NCBI GenBank assembly: GCA_002083525.1
Contig: LWDM01000074.1
Coordinates: 243,225 to 307,224, forward strand
Length of the DNA stretch: 64,000 nucleotides
Direction: 5' to 3'
Origin: Proteobacteria bacterium SG_bin9
GTDB lineage: Bacteria > Pseudomonadota > Alphaproteobacteria > Rhizobiales > Xanthobacteraceae
Part shown: positions 1 through 8,189 of the stretch, piece after piece
How positions within the stretch are numbered: position 1 is the stretch's first letter
How the letters are laid out: each line of letters starts with the position of its first letter
Position numbers and translations under genes: made by a program
Notes under the pieces: generated by a model
Databases searched by the model: none
What the model saw: the letters and a program-made list of their open reading frames with translations, nothing else
Told to the model about the DNA's origin: nothing

Positions 1-789
1 GTCGACGCGATCCCAGCCTTGGGTCAGTGCGAGCCGATGATCCGGCTTTTGGTCTGCCGGATCGGTGACACCCATCAGATGCTGGGTGTCGGGGATGAGC
101 GCCTTCTCGTAGGTCAATCCTTCCGGAACATGACCGATCATGCGAAGTCCGTGTTTACGTGTGGCCTCGCGTAACGCGTCGACCATCGCCAGCGTCAAGC
201 CGTCGTAAGCCTTCAGGCAGTGGGAGCCATTGGCTTTCAGAGTTGCCGCGACTTTGTCGGCATCTGCGGGACTTTCCAGAATGACGGTATTGGCCCATTT
301 GCGAGCGCCGGCGGAGACGAACGGGCCGCAGGGAAAGACGCGAGGGCTGGGATACCCGTCTGCGGCAGCCTCACGCCGTCCATTCAGAGATGTGTCGTCG
401 AGATCGCCCGCGTCGCGGATCGAGGTCACGCCGTAGGCGAGGTTGAGCAGCAGAAAATAACTCGAAAGCTTGAGCGGATTTTTTGGCGGCAGATGCGCGT
501 GCATGTCGGCCAGGCCGGGAAGGACGTACATGCCGCTGTAGGTCTGCAGCGCGCCGCTCGCTGGCGCCGAAGCCGGCGCAATGCTCTGAATGGTCTCAGA
601 ATTTACGGTGATGCGTTGCCGCTCACGACGGCTATCGCCGGGATTGATCACGGTGACGTTGTCGAGCGTGAACGCCGTACTTGTTGGTTGGAGCGGGTTT
701 GGCGGAGTAAACGCACGCCAGACCAGAATTGCGACAATAGCGATCGTGAGCCCGGTCGCGGCGAGCGACCAGCCGATAAGCCTTTTCAT
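1..789 (-). CDS. Amidohydrolase family protein, C-terminal part cut by window edge
   Basis: The minus-strand frame is open from an ATG at 789 through base 1, giving 263 residues without a stop, so the C-terminal part lies outside the window. Residues 1-25 form an uncleaved-looking signal anchor (MKRLIGWSLAATGLTIAIV), placing the enzyme in the periplasm or on the membrane. The next part is a beta-rich amidohydrolase domain followed by LPGLADMHAHLPP, the first HxH metal-binding motif of the imidazolonepropionase-like amidohydrolases. A later segment, MIGHVPEG, supplies another typical metal-site histidine. The substrate cannot be read from the sequence; related enzymes act on cyclic amides or peptides. 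It is the last visible gene of a tetR - unknown - amidohydrolase operon, starting 10 bp after the gene before it, with GGGACG as a plausible ribosome site. Family call is good, function open. Confidence 0.8.
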   Translation of the reverse strand, partial: MKRLIGWSLAATGLTIAIVAILVWRAFTPPNPLQPTSTAFTLDNVTVINPGDSRRERQRITVNSETIQSIAPASAPASGALQTYSGMYVLPGLADMHAHLPPKNPLKLSSYFLLLNLAYGVTSIRDAGDLDDTSLNGRREAAADGYPSPRVFPCGPFVSAGARKWANTVILESPADADKVAATLKANGSHCLKAYDGLTLAMVDALREATRKHGLRMIGHVPEGLTYEKALIPDTQHLMGVTDPADQKPDHRLALTQGWDRVD

Positions 790-799
790 GATGACGTCC

Positions 800-1264
800 C
801 TAGGTTTGTTTTTTCAGATGGGCAGGTGTGAAGTCGGCCATCGACGCGCCTTTCCTGCGCATCGCGACGGTGCAGAACGTGCGTCCGGGTGAGGCCTGGG
901 ATTCAAGAATGACGAGCTCGCCGCCGACCTTGCGCATGATCTCGCGATCGTACTCCATCATGCGAAAGCAGGCGCCGACATCGCCGCTGCCCCGTAGCGC
1001 ACATTCGCTGTGAACTTCGGCGTAAGCAGTGTCGCCTTCGATCTTCGTCAGTTTGTAGCTCGCCATCGCTGGCGCGCTTCGCGACCATTCCTGATGTAGT
1101 TCGGCAAGGTCCGCCGCCGGTTTTGCATTCGCTTTTTTCATGGCAACGCGCGCAAGGCGGCGCATCATCCAATTGGAGAACGGCTGCAGCGAAGGATGGC
1201 GGTTCGGCCAGGCGACGATCTTTCGCACCAGCGCCACGAGCCGCCGGTTTTCGGTGATGCTCAT
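800..1264 (-). CDS. Protein of unknown function, TetR-linked
   Basis: A 154-residue soluble protein that I do not recognise with certainty. It has a basic N-terminus, an alpha/beta body with two cysteines about 13 residues apart (HSECALRG and GACFRMMEYD), and a C-terminal strand with a third (GRTFCTVAMRRKG). The arrangement loosely recalls the L-2-amino-thiazoline-4-carboxylate hydrolase or V4R-like families, but this is only an impression. Its ATG overlaps the tetR stop codon (ATGA, 1261-1264) and the amidohydrolase starts 10 bp downstream, so the three genes are translationally linked. It is therefore probably controlled by the TetR regulator and may act on the same compound as the amidohydrolase. 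Confidence 0.75.
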   Translation of the reverse strand: MSITENRRLVALVRKIVAWPNRHPSLQPFSNWMMRRLARVAMKKANAKPAADLAELHQEWSRSAPAMASYKLTKIEGDTAYAEVHSECALRGSGDVGACFRMMEYDREIMRKVGGELVILESQASPGRTFCTVAMRRKGASMADFTPAHLKKQT

Positions 1265-1914
1265 GATTGCGGCTCTTTCTGCTTTAATCCCGCAAGGAGA
1301 AGTTCGGCGTATGCGTTGAAGTAACGGCGCATATCGAGCGCTTCACGTTCGCTGTGCGCGAACGAGTTCTTCCAGATTTGCGTCATCAGCATCGACGAGC
1401 GGATGATCTTGACGGTGTAGTCGACGTCGATGACGTAAAACTCGCCTTGCGCGATACCTTTGCGCAGCAGGAAGTCGATCAATCGGCCGCAGCGTTCCTC
1501 GATCGCTTGCTCAAAGTAGAACTCGCGCAGGGCAGGGAAGTTGTCGCCCTCGGCAACCATCAGCTTGCAGAGACCCGACAGTTTCCCGCCACCGAACGTT
1601 TGCCACCAGCCCCACAGTGCGTCGGCGATCATGTCGCTGACCTTGCCCTCGCGCTGGCGCAGCTTTGCGGACATGGCGTCGAGATCGGCGAGAAGGGAGT
1701 CGCGGATCAGACCTTCGAGTAGGGCATCCTTGTTGGGGAAGTAGCGGTAGATCGCGCCGCCGGTCACACCGGCACGCTGGGCAATGTCTTCGATGCGCGT
1801 CTTCGCAAACCCCTGCTGCACAAACAGCTCGAGCGCGGCGTCGAGAATTTCGGCCGGTCTCGCGTCCTTGCGGCGCGTCCAGCGTGGAGACGAAATCGCA
1901 GTGTCTACGGTCAT
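1261..1914 (-). CDS. TetR/AcrR family transcriptional regulator
   Basis: 217 residues. The N-terminal helix-turn-helix domain is clear: an ILDAALELFVQQGFAKTRIE segment followed by DIAQRAGVTGGAIYRYFPNK, the TetR recognition helix, at about residues 25-65. The C-terminal two thirds form a helical ligand-binding domain with no recognisable ligand specificity. It is the first gene of a three-gene minus-strand operon (with the unknown gene and the amidohydrolase). A 32-bp region of nested palindromes begins 7 bp upstream of the start codon, so autorepression is likely. The family call is firm; the effector is unknown. Confidence 0.93.
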   Translation of the reverse strand: MTVDTAISSPRWTRRKDARPAEILDAALELFVQQGFAKTRIEDIAQRAGVTGGAIYRYFPNKDALLEGLIRDSLLADLDAMSAKLRQREGKVSDMIADALWGWWQTFGGGKLSGLCKLMVAEGDNFPALREFYFEQAIEERCGRLIDFLLRKGIAQGEFYVIDVDYTVKIIRSSMLMTQIWKNSFAHSEREALDMRRYFNAYAELLLAGLKQKEPQS

Positions 1915-1920
1915 TCAATA

Positions 1921-1952
1921 CCTTTAATAAATGATCATTTATTTATTAAAGG
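1921..1952. promoter_or_regulatory. TetR operator: nested palindromes
   Basis: Two overlapping perfect dyads lie immediately upstream of tetR. The inner one, aataaatgatcatttatt (1926-1943), is an 18-bp perfect palindrome. The outer one has 12-bp arms cctttaataaat (1921-1932) and atttattaaagg (1941-1952) separated by 8 bp. The AT-rich block stands out from the GC-rich surroundings and overlaps where the tetR promoter must be. Inference: the autoregulatory operator of the TetR protein. Confidence 0.75.
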
Positions 1953-2025
1953 AGACAGTTCCGCTCGTCAATTCTCGAATTGTTTCTCTCTGTAGCAACG
2001 GTGAATCGTGTTGATTTAAAAGGAA

Positions 2026-2049
2026 AAGGGCCGGATTGCTCCGGCCCTT
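2026..2049 (-). terminator. Rho-independent terminator of the glp operon
   Basis: Perfect 10-bp stem (aagggccgga / tccggccctt) with a TTGC loop. Read on the minus strand it is followed by TTCCTTTTAAAT, a U-rich tract. It lies 25 bp beyond the glpV stop codon, at the end of the eight-gene operon. Confidence 0.85.
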
Positions 2050-2074
2050 CGCGCGTTGATGGTAATGCTTTCGC

Positions 2075-3856
2075 TTACTTAGCCGTCGCCGTGGTCTTCG
2101 GCGGGGTGGCCGGCCACGACTTGATCAGCGTGTCGTAGTCGACCGTTTCGCCCTTTGGCTTCTCGTTGGCGAGCTTGCGCTGAGGCGCGACGTTGCCATC
2201 CTTCTCCGACTTCGCGAACCAGTACTCGGCGGTCTGCTTCGGATTCAGTTTCGGACCGCATTCACCCTGCACGTTGGACTTCTCGAGCCGCTCCAGGATC
2301 GAGTCCTGAGCTGCCGCGAGCGCATCCATCGCCGCTTGCGGAGTCTTTGCACCGGACGACGCATCGCCGATGTTCTGCCACCACAGCTGCGCGAGCTTCG
2401 GATAATCCGGCACGTTGTTGCCGGTCGGCGACCACTGCACGCGGGCCGGCGAGCGATAGAACTCGACAAGACCGCCGAGCTTCGGCGCGCGATCGGTCAT
2501 CGACTTGTCCCAGATGTCGCTCTCACGGATGAAGGTGAGACCGACATGGCTCTTCTTCAGGCTCACCGTCTTCGAGGTGATGAACTGCAGATAGAGCCAG
2601 GCAGCCTTGCGGCGATCTGGCGGGGTCGACTTAAGCAGCGTGCCCGAGCCGACATCCTGATAGCCGAGCTTCATGCCTTCCTTCCAGTACGAGCCCTTCG
2701 GCGAAGGAGCCATGCGCCACTTCGGCGTGCCGTCCGCGTTCACGACCGGCAGGCCCGGCTTCACCATGTCGGCGGTGAAAGCGGTGTACCAGAACATCTG
2801 CTGGGCGATCGCGCCTTGTGCCGGCATCGGACCCGACTCGGAGAAGGTCATGCCTTGCGCCTGCGGCGGGGCATACTTCTTCATCCAGTCGAGATACTTC
2901 GCAATCGAGTAGACCGCGGCCGGGCCGTTGGTGTCGCCACCGCGTTCGACCGACGAGCCGACCGGGCGGCAGCCTTCCATGCGGATGCCCCATTCGTCGA
3001 CGGGGAGGCCGTTCGGAAGTCCCTTGTCGCCGTTGCCGGCCATCGACAGCCACGCATCGGTGAAGCGCCAGCCGAGCGAGGGGTCTTTCTTGCCGTAGTC
3101 CATGTGGCCGTAAACGCGGACGCCGTTGATTTCCTTCACATCGTTGGTGAAGAAGTCGGCGATGTCTTCATAGGCCGACCAGTTGACCGGCACGCCGAGG
3201 TCGTAGCCGTACTTCGCCTTGAAGCGGGACTTGTAGTCGGCGTTGGTGAACCAGTCGTAGCGGAACCAGTAAAGGTTCGCGAACTGCTGATCCGGCAGCT
3301 GGTACATCTTCTTGTCGGGCGCCGTCGTGAACGACTTGCCGATGAAGTCCTCGATGTCGAGTGACGGCAGGGTCACGTCCTTGCCTTCGCCGGCCATGTA
3401 GTCCGACAGCGCGATCGCCTGGCCGTAACGGAAGTGCGTGCCGATGAGGTCGGAGTCGTTGATCCAGCCGTCATAGACGTTCTTGCCCGACTGCATCTGG
3501 GTCTGGATTTTCTCGACCACGTCGCCTTCCTGGATCAGGTCATGCTTCAGCTTGATGCCGGTGATCTCGCTGAAGGCCTTCGCCAGCACGTTCGCCTCAT
3601 ACTCGTGCGTCGTGATGGTTTCGGAGACGACATTGATCTCCATGCCCTTGAAGGGCTCGGCTGCCTTGGCGAACCACTGCAGCTCCTTCATCTGGTCGGC
3701 CTTCGACAGCGTCGACGGCTGGAACTCGCTGTCGATCCACTTCTGATTGATCGCGTCGTCTGCAAGTACCGGAGCGGTGAGCGCAGCCGAAGCCACGACC
3801 AGCGCAACGGCGCTTGTCATCGTCATCAAACGCTTCTTCCTCGCAAGTTGTCGCAT
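2075..3856 (-). CDS. glpV: Glycerol ABC transporter substrate-binding protein
   Basis: 593-residue periplasmic binding protein. A Sec signal peptide covers residues 1-33 (MRQLARKKRLMTMTSAVALV, cleavage after PVLA). The remainder is a family-1 carbohydrate-type binding protein that is unusually long (most are about 430 residues), as known for the glycerol binding proteins of rhizobia. I chose the ATG at 3856 because it is followed by the signal peptide and preceded by AGGGAGGA; the frame also stays open 25 codons upstream, but that part has no signal character and overlaps the RIME-like repeat. Gene order and the neighbouring DUF2160 protein match the Rhizobium leguminosarum glpD-S-T-P-Q-U-V operon, so it should capture glycerol for the GlpPQ/GlpST transporter. 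It is the last gene of the operon and is followed by a terminator. Confidence 0.9.
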   Translation of the reverse strand: MRQLARKKRLMTMTSAVALVVASAALTAPVLADDAINQKWIDSEFQPSTLSKADQMKELQWFAKAAEPFKGMEINVVSETITTHEYEANVLAKAFSEITGIKLKHDLIQEGDVVEKIQTQMQSGKNVYDGWINDSDLIGTHFRYGQAIALSDYMAGEGKDVTLPSLDIEDFIGKSFTTAPDKKMYQLPDQQFANLYWFRYDWFTNADYKSRFKAKYGYDLGVPVNWSAYEDIADFFTNDVKEINGVRVYGHMDYGKKDPSLGWRFTDAWLSMAGNGDKGLPNGLPVDEWGIRMEGCRPVGSSVERGGDTNGPAAVYSIAKYLDWMKKYAPPQAQGMTFSESGPMPAQGAIAQQMFWYTAFTADMVKPGLPVVNADGTPKWRMAPSPKGSYWKEGMKLGYQDVGSGTLLKSTPPDRRKAAWLYLQFITSKTVSLKKSHVGLTFIRESDIWDKSMTDRAPKLGGLVEFYRSPARVQWSPTGNNVPDYPKLAQLWWQNIGDASSGAKTPQAAMDALAAAQDSILERLEKSNVQGECGPKLNPKQTAEYWFAKSEKDGNVAPQRKLANEKPKGETVDYDTLIKSWPATPPKTTATAK

Positions 3857-3886
3857 GGTGTCCTCCCTATGAGCGACGTCATTTTT

Positions 3887-3935
3887 GAACATGGTCTTCT
3901 CGGAAAAACGGTTCTCACTTTTCCGGATCATGCTC
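3887..3935. repeat. RIME-like rhizobial intergenic palindrome
   Basis: A 49-bp imperfect palindrome, with gaacatggtc at the left end and ggatcatgctc at the right end, and ggaaaa / ttttcc inside. The sequence (on the other strand gagcatgatccggaaaag...) matches what I know of the RIME-type mosaic elements scattered between genes in Hyphomicrobiales. It sits in the glpU-glpV gap, just upstream of the glpV ribosome site. It may fold in the mRNA and influence stability or processing of the glpV message. Confidence 0.7.
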
Positions 3936-3976
3936 GACTTCAGGTCCGGTTGTCCGGATCTGCCTTTCCTCGTTTG

Positions 3977-4303
3977 CTAGACCGTGCGGAAGATCAGCAC
4001 GGCGGTCGCAAGCGAAATGGCGGTGGCGAGCCAGAGGCTCGAAAACTCAAATCCTCCTCCAATCGGGAGCGTGAAGAGAGCGGCAGTGCCGGCGAACGCG
4101 ATCCACAACAGATGGATCACGGCCGCAGCAATCAGCGAGATAAAGAGGCGATCGCCGCGCGTGGTCGGGATGCGCAGCACGCCGACGCGCTCTTGTTCGG
4201 GGTACGCAGCTGCGAGCCAGGTCATGGTGAGGAGCGTTCCGGCAATCATCGCGAAGAAGATCGCGGTGGGGATCGTCCAGGCCATCCATGCGATGTTTTC
4301 CAT
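3977..4303 (-). CDS. glpU: DUF2160 small membrane protein of the glycerol transporter
   Basis: 108 residues with three hydrophobic segments (about residues 8-32, 54-74 and 84-105). This matches the DUF2160 proteins that accompany glycerol ABC transporters in rhizobia, where the gene is called glpU. It lies between permease glpQ (9 bp away) and the binding protein glpV, with GGAGACCTCC before the ATG. Its exact role is not established; an inner-membrane accessory subunit is the likely one. Confidence 0.88.
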   Translation of the reverse strand: MENIAWMAWTIPTAIFFAMIAGTLLTMTWLAAAYPEQERVGVLRIPTTRGDRLFISLIAAAVIHLLWIAFAGTAALFTLPIGGGFEFSSLWLATAISLATAVLIFRTV

Positions 4304-4312
4304 GGAGGTCTC

Positions 4313-5119
4313 CTACACCCGGCCAAGCGCGAAACCGCGCGCGATGTAGTTGCGGACGAACCAGATCACCAGCGCGCCCGGAATGATCGTCAACACGCCG
4401 GCTGCAGCAAGTAGGCCCCAGTCCATGCCGGCGGCGGAGACCGTGCGCGTCATGGTGGCGGCGATCGGCTTGGCGTTGACCGACGTCAGCGTGCGGGCGA
4501 GCAGCAGTTCGACCCACGAGAACATGAAGCAGAAGAAAGCGGCGACGCCGATGCCGCTGGCGATCAACGGCATCAGGATCTTCACGAAGAAGTGCGGGAA
4601 CGAGTAGCCATCGAGGAACGCGGTCTCGTCGATCTCGCGCGGCACGCTGGAGATGAAGCCTTCGAGAATCCAGACGGCGAGCGGAATGTTGAACAGGCAG
4701 TGCGCCAGCGCTACCGCCCATGGCGTATCGAACAGGTTGATCGCCGAATAGAGATTGAAGAACGGCAATGCGAACACGGCCGGCGGCGCCATGCGGTTCG
4801 ACAGCAGCCAGAAGAACAGATGCTTGTCACCGAGGAAGCGATAGCGCGAGAACGCGTAAGCGGCAGGCAACGCCAGCGAGATCGACAGAATGGTGTTGAT
4901 GATGACGTATTTCAGCGAATTGATGTAGCCGGAGTACCAGCTCGCATCGGTGAAGATGCGCTTGTAGTTGGCCAGGGTCGGCTGATGCGGCCACAGCGTC
5001 ATGGTGTTGACGATCTCGGTGTTGGTCTTGAAGCTCATGTTGACGAGCCAATAGATCGGCAGCAGCAGGAAAATCAGGAACGCGATCAGGATGATGCGGC
5101 GACCGGGGATCGTACCCAT
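4313..5119 (-). CDS. glpQ: Glycerol ABC transporter permease
   Basis: 268 residues, MalG-type inner-membrane permease with six predicted membrane helices. The cytoplasmic EAA loop is seen as EIDETAFLDGYSFPHFFVKI, about 190 residues in, which contacts the ATPases. The ATG at 5119 (MGTIPGRR) overlaps the last base of the glpP stop codon (TGATG), so translation is coupled; longer readings of the frame only cover glpP in another phase. It pairs with GlpP to form the glycerol channel. Confidence 0.92.
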   Translation of the reverse strand: MGTIPGRRIILIAFLIFLLLPIYWLVNMSFKTNTEIVNTMTLWPHQPTLANYKRIFTDASWYSGYINSLKYVIINTILSISLALPAAYAFSRYRFLGDKHLFFWLLSNRMAPPAVFALPFFNLYSAINLFDTPWAVALAHCLFNIPLAVWILEGFISSVPREIDETAFLDGYSFPHFFVKILMPLIASGIGVAAFFCFMFSWVELLLARTLTSVNAKPIAATMTRTVSAAGMDWGLLAAAGVLTIIPGALVIWFVRNYIARGFALGRV

Positions 5120-6021
5120 CACGCGGCCTCCTTCGGAGTGTCGCGCTCGGCGCCGGCGTTGACCATCACGGTGTAGAACACCCAGCACACGATCAGGATG
5201 ATCAGGTTGTAGACGATCGACAGTGCTGCGGCCTTGCCGAGGTCGAATTGGCCGAGCGCGATTTTCACGAGCTCGATCGACACGAACGTCGTCGAGTTGC
5301 CGGGGCCGCCGCCGGTGACGACGAACGGCTCGGTGTAGATCATGAACGAATCCATGAACCGCAGCAGCACCGCAATCAGCAGCACGCGGTTCATTTTCGG
5401 CAGCTGGATGGCGCGGAACACGGCCCAGCGCGATGCGCCGTCGATCTGCGCGGCTTGATAGTAAGCGTCGGGGATCGATTTCAGGCCGGCGTAGCAGAGG
5501 AGGGCGACAAGGCTCGTCCAGTGCCACACGTCCATGACGATGATCGTTGCCCAGGCGTCGATATCGTTCGAGACGTAGTTGTACTTGATGCCGAGCTGAT
5601 TGAGGGCATAGCCCATCAGGCCGATGTCGGGCCGCCCGAAGATTTGCCAGATGGTGCCGACCACGTTCCATGGGATCAGCAGCGGCAGCGCCAGGATCAC
5701 GAGACAGGCGGCGACGCCCCAGCCCTGCCGCGGCATCGACAACGCCACAAGAATACCCAGCGGAATTTCGATGGCGAGAATGACGGCCGAGAAGAACAGG
5801 TTGCGGCCGAGCGAGGCGAGGAAGCGTCCGCCGAGGTCGGTCGACGGATCGAGCAGCTCCTTGAACCAGCCGACGCCGTTCCAGAAGAACTGATTGTTGC
5901 CGAACGTGTCCTGCACCGAATAGTTCACGACCGTCATCAGCGGCAGGATGGCCGAGAACGCCACCACCGCGAATACGGGCAGCACCAGGAACCAGGCCTT
6001 CTGGTTGATGGTCTTTTCCAT
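5119..6021 (-). CDS. glpP: Glycerol ABC transporter permease
   Basis: 300 residues, MalF-type permease with six membrane helices. The EAA-like loop (PDAYYQAAQIDGASRWAVFR) lies near residue 200. The start overlaps the glpT stop by one base (TGATG) and the stop overlaps the glpQ start in the same way, so the transporter subunits are translated in a chain. The family (binding-protein-dependent sugar-type permease) is clear; glycerol specificity follows from the operon. Confidence 0.92.
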   Translation of the reverse strand: MEKTINQKAWFLVLPVFAVVAFSAILPLMTVVNYSVQDTFGNNQFFWNGVGWFKELLDPSTDLGGRFLASLGRNLFFSAVILAIEIPLGILVALSMPRQGWGVAACLVILALPLLIPWNVVGTIWQIFGRPDIGLMGYALNQLGIKYNYVSNDIDAWATIIVMDVWHWTSLVALLCYAGLKSIPDAYYQAAQIDGASRWAVFRAIQLPKMNRVLLIAVLLRFMDSFMIYTEPFVVTGGGPGNSTTFVSIELVKIALGQFDLGKAAALSIVYNLIILIVCWVFYTVMVNAGAERDTPKEAA

Positions 6022-7106
6022 CAGGCTGCCCCCTCGACGCGGAGGCTGTCCGCGTAGACGTGGACGTGCGCCGGATCGAACACGAGGCCGGCGTTGTCCG
6101 CCGGTGGATTGAAGCCGTTCGGCACCCGCGCGTAGAAGCGCTGGTCGCCGACGCGCGCGCGGGCATAACGGACACGGCCGAGATCGTCGATGTGTTCGAT
6201 GCGAGCCGAAATCAGGTCAGGCTTGGGTGGCGCGATATTGACGAACTCGGGCCGCACGCCGATCTCGACCTTCGTCTGCGCAGGAAACTGTCCGTAGTTG
6301 CGGCCAAGGCGAATGGTCCGGCCGCCGACATGCGCCTCATGACCGCTGACCTCGGCGGGGATCACATTCATACCTGGCGAACCGATGAAATAGCCGACGA
6401 ATGTGTGCGCCGGCTTGTCGAACAATTCCTGCGGCGTGCCACTCTGCACCACGCCGCCGTCATGCATGACAACGACCGTATCGGCGAAGGTGAGCGCCTC
6501 GGTCTGATCGTGCGTCACGTAGATCATGGTGAGGTCGAGCGCGCGATGCAGGGCCTTCAGTTTCGAGCGCAGCTCCCACTTCAGATGCGGGTCGATCACC
6601 GTCAGCGGCTCGTCGAACAGCACGGCGGCGACGTCCGAGCGGACGAGGCCGCGGCCGAGCGAAATCTTCTGCTTGGCGTCGGCGGTCAGCCGCGTCGCTT
6701 TGCGATTGAGCTCCGGTGTCAGGTCGAGCAGATTGGCGATTTCGGCGACGCGGGCGGCGATCTTGTCGTGCGGCACACCGCGGTTTTTCAGCGGGAAGGC
6801 GAGGTTCTCGCCGACCGTCATGGTGTCGTAAATCACCGGAAACTGGAACACCTGCGCGATGTTGCGCTCGCGCGTCGACAGCTGCGTGATGTCACGCCCG
6901 TCGAACAGCACCTTGCCGCGCGAGGGCGTGACAATGCCGGAGATGATATTGAGAAGAGTCGTCTTGCCGCAGCCGGATGGGCCGAGCAGCGCGTAGGCGC
7001 CGCCCTGACGCCAGGTCATCGACATCGGTTTTAGCGCGAACGACTCCGGCGGCGCGTCGTTGCCGCTGTAGGAATGTGCGAGGTCCTCGAGGTCGATGCG
7101 CGCCAT
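6021..7106 (-). CDS. glpT: Glycerol ABC transporter ATPase with degenerate signature motif
   Basis: 361 residues. ABC ATPase domain in residues 1-235, then an OB-type regulatory domain as in MalK/UgpC. Visible motifs: Walker A GPSGCGKT (42-49), Q-loop at Q88, Walker B with D165 and catalytic E166, and switch His199 (YVTHDQTEAL). The ABC signature, normally LSGGQ, is replaced by LTADAKQ (140-146). Its partner GlpS has the reverse defect: intact LSGGQ but no switch histidine. The two should therefore work as a heterodimer with one normal and one degenerate ATP site. It starts 3 bp after glpS, and its stop overlaps the glpP start. Confidence 0.92.
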   Translation of the reverse strand: MARIDLEDLAHSYSGNDAPPESFALKPMSMTWRQGGAYALLGPSGCGKTTLLNIISGIVTPSRGKVLFDGRDITQLSTRERNIAQVFQFPVIYDTMTVGENLAFPLKNRGVPHDKIAARVAEIANLLDLTPELNRKATRLTADAKQKISLGRGLVRSDVAAVLFDEPLTVIDPHLKWELRSKLKALHRALDLTMIYVTHDQTEALTFADTVVVMHDGGVVQSGTPQELFDKPAHTFVGYFIGSPGMNVIPAEVSGHEAHVGGRTIRLGRNYGQFPAQTKVEIGVRPEFVNIAPPKPDLISARIEHIDDLGRVRYARARVGDQRFYARVPNGFNPPADNAGLVFDPAHVHVYADSLRVEGAA

Positions 7107-7109
7107 CAG

Positions 7110-8189
7110 CTACCTCGCGCGCGGCGCAGCGACCAGCCGGTTGCTGCTGTCGAAGATGAAGATGTCGTTCGGGTCGAGCGATGCATCGAGGCGGTCGCCC
7201 GGCACGAACTCGTGGATGCCTTCGAGCACGGCAACCCAGTTCGTATCGCCGCGCTTGAGATGCACGAAGCTCTCCGAACCGGTGATTTCGGTCACGGTTA
7301 CGGTGGTCGCAAAGCGATGGCCGCTTGAACCGCTTCCGTTAACGCCGATCTGATGCGCGCGGAAGCCGACGCTGTAGATCCCGTCGCCCAGGGCGGCGTA
7401 GAGGCCATTGGCGTCGGCGCGTTGATTGTCGCCATAGTTGATCGCGCCGTTCGTTTTCTCGACGCGAATGAGATTCAGCGGCGGATCGGAGAACACCTGC
7501 GCCACCCGCAGCGTGTCAGGCCGGTGATAGACGGACGGCGTCTCGCCCGTCTGCATTACCGCGCCTTCCCAGAGGCAGACCGTACGGCCGCCGAGCAGCA
7601 ACGCTTCCGACGGTTCGGTGGTGGCGTAGACGAAGATCGCGCCGGACGCCTCGAAGATGCGCGGCAGTTCGGTGCGCAGTTCCTCGCGCAGCTTGTAGTC
7701 GAGGTTGGCCAGCGGCTCGTCGAGCAGGACGAGATCCGCGCCTTTTACCAGTGCGCGCGCAATCGCCGTGCGCTGCTGCTGACCGCCGGAGAGCTGCAGG
7801 GGCGTGCGGTCGAGATAAGGTTCGAGTTTCAGCAGTTTCGCGGCGTCGCGCACGCGCGTTTCGATCTCGGCGCGCGGCTTGCCCTGCACGCGCAGCGGCG
7901 AGGCAATGTTCTCGAACACCGACAGCGACGGGTAGTTGATGAACTGCTGATAGACCATGGCGACGGAACGCTGCCGCACGTCGGCGCCGGTCACATCCTT
8001 GCCGTCGACGAGCACGCGCCCAGTGGTCGGCTTGTCGAGGCCGGCGAGTAGCCGCATCAATGAGGTCTTGCCGGAAAGCGTCGGCCCAAGCAGCACGCTG
8101 AGCGTGCCGCGCTCGAGCGTCAGCGAGACGTCGCGGATGTGGCGAACGCCCTGAACGTCACGGCTCACATGATCGAGTGTGATGCTCAT
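7110..8189 (-). CDS. glpS: Glycerol ABC transporter ATPase lacking the switch histidine
   Basis: 359 residues. Walker A is GPTLSGKT (K41), the signature LSGGQQQR begins at residue 133, Walker B is LVLLDEP (D157, E158). At the H-loop the sequence reads FVYATTEPSEAL, so threonine 191 stands where the histidine should be. A C-terminal OB-fold regulatory domain follows. The ATG at 8189 overlaps the glpD stop codon (ATGA); upstream extension of the frame lies inside glpD and is rejected. It energises the GlpPQ permease together with GlpT. Confidence 0.92.
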   Translation of the reverse strand: MSITLDHVSRDVQGVRHIRDVSLTLERGTLSVLLGPTLSGKTSLMRLLAGLDKPTTGRVLVDGKDVTGADVRQRSVAMVYQQFINYPSLSVFENIASPLRVQGKPRAEIETRVRDAAKLLKLEPYLDRTPLQLSGGQQQRTAIARALVKGADLVLLDEPLANLDYKLREELRTELPRIFEASGAIFVYATTEPSEALLLGGRTVCLWEGAVMQTGETPSVYHRPDTLRVAQVFSDPPLNLIRVEKTNGAINYGDNQRADANGLYAALGDGIYSVGFRAHQIGVNGSGSSGHRFATTVTVTEITGSESFVHLKRGDTNWVAVLEGIHEFVPGDRLDASLDPNDIFIFDSSNRLVAAPRAR

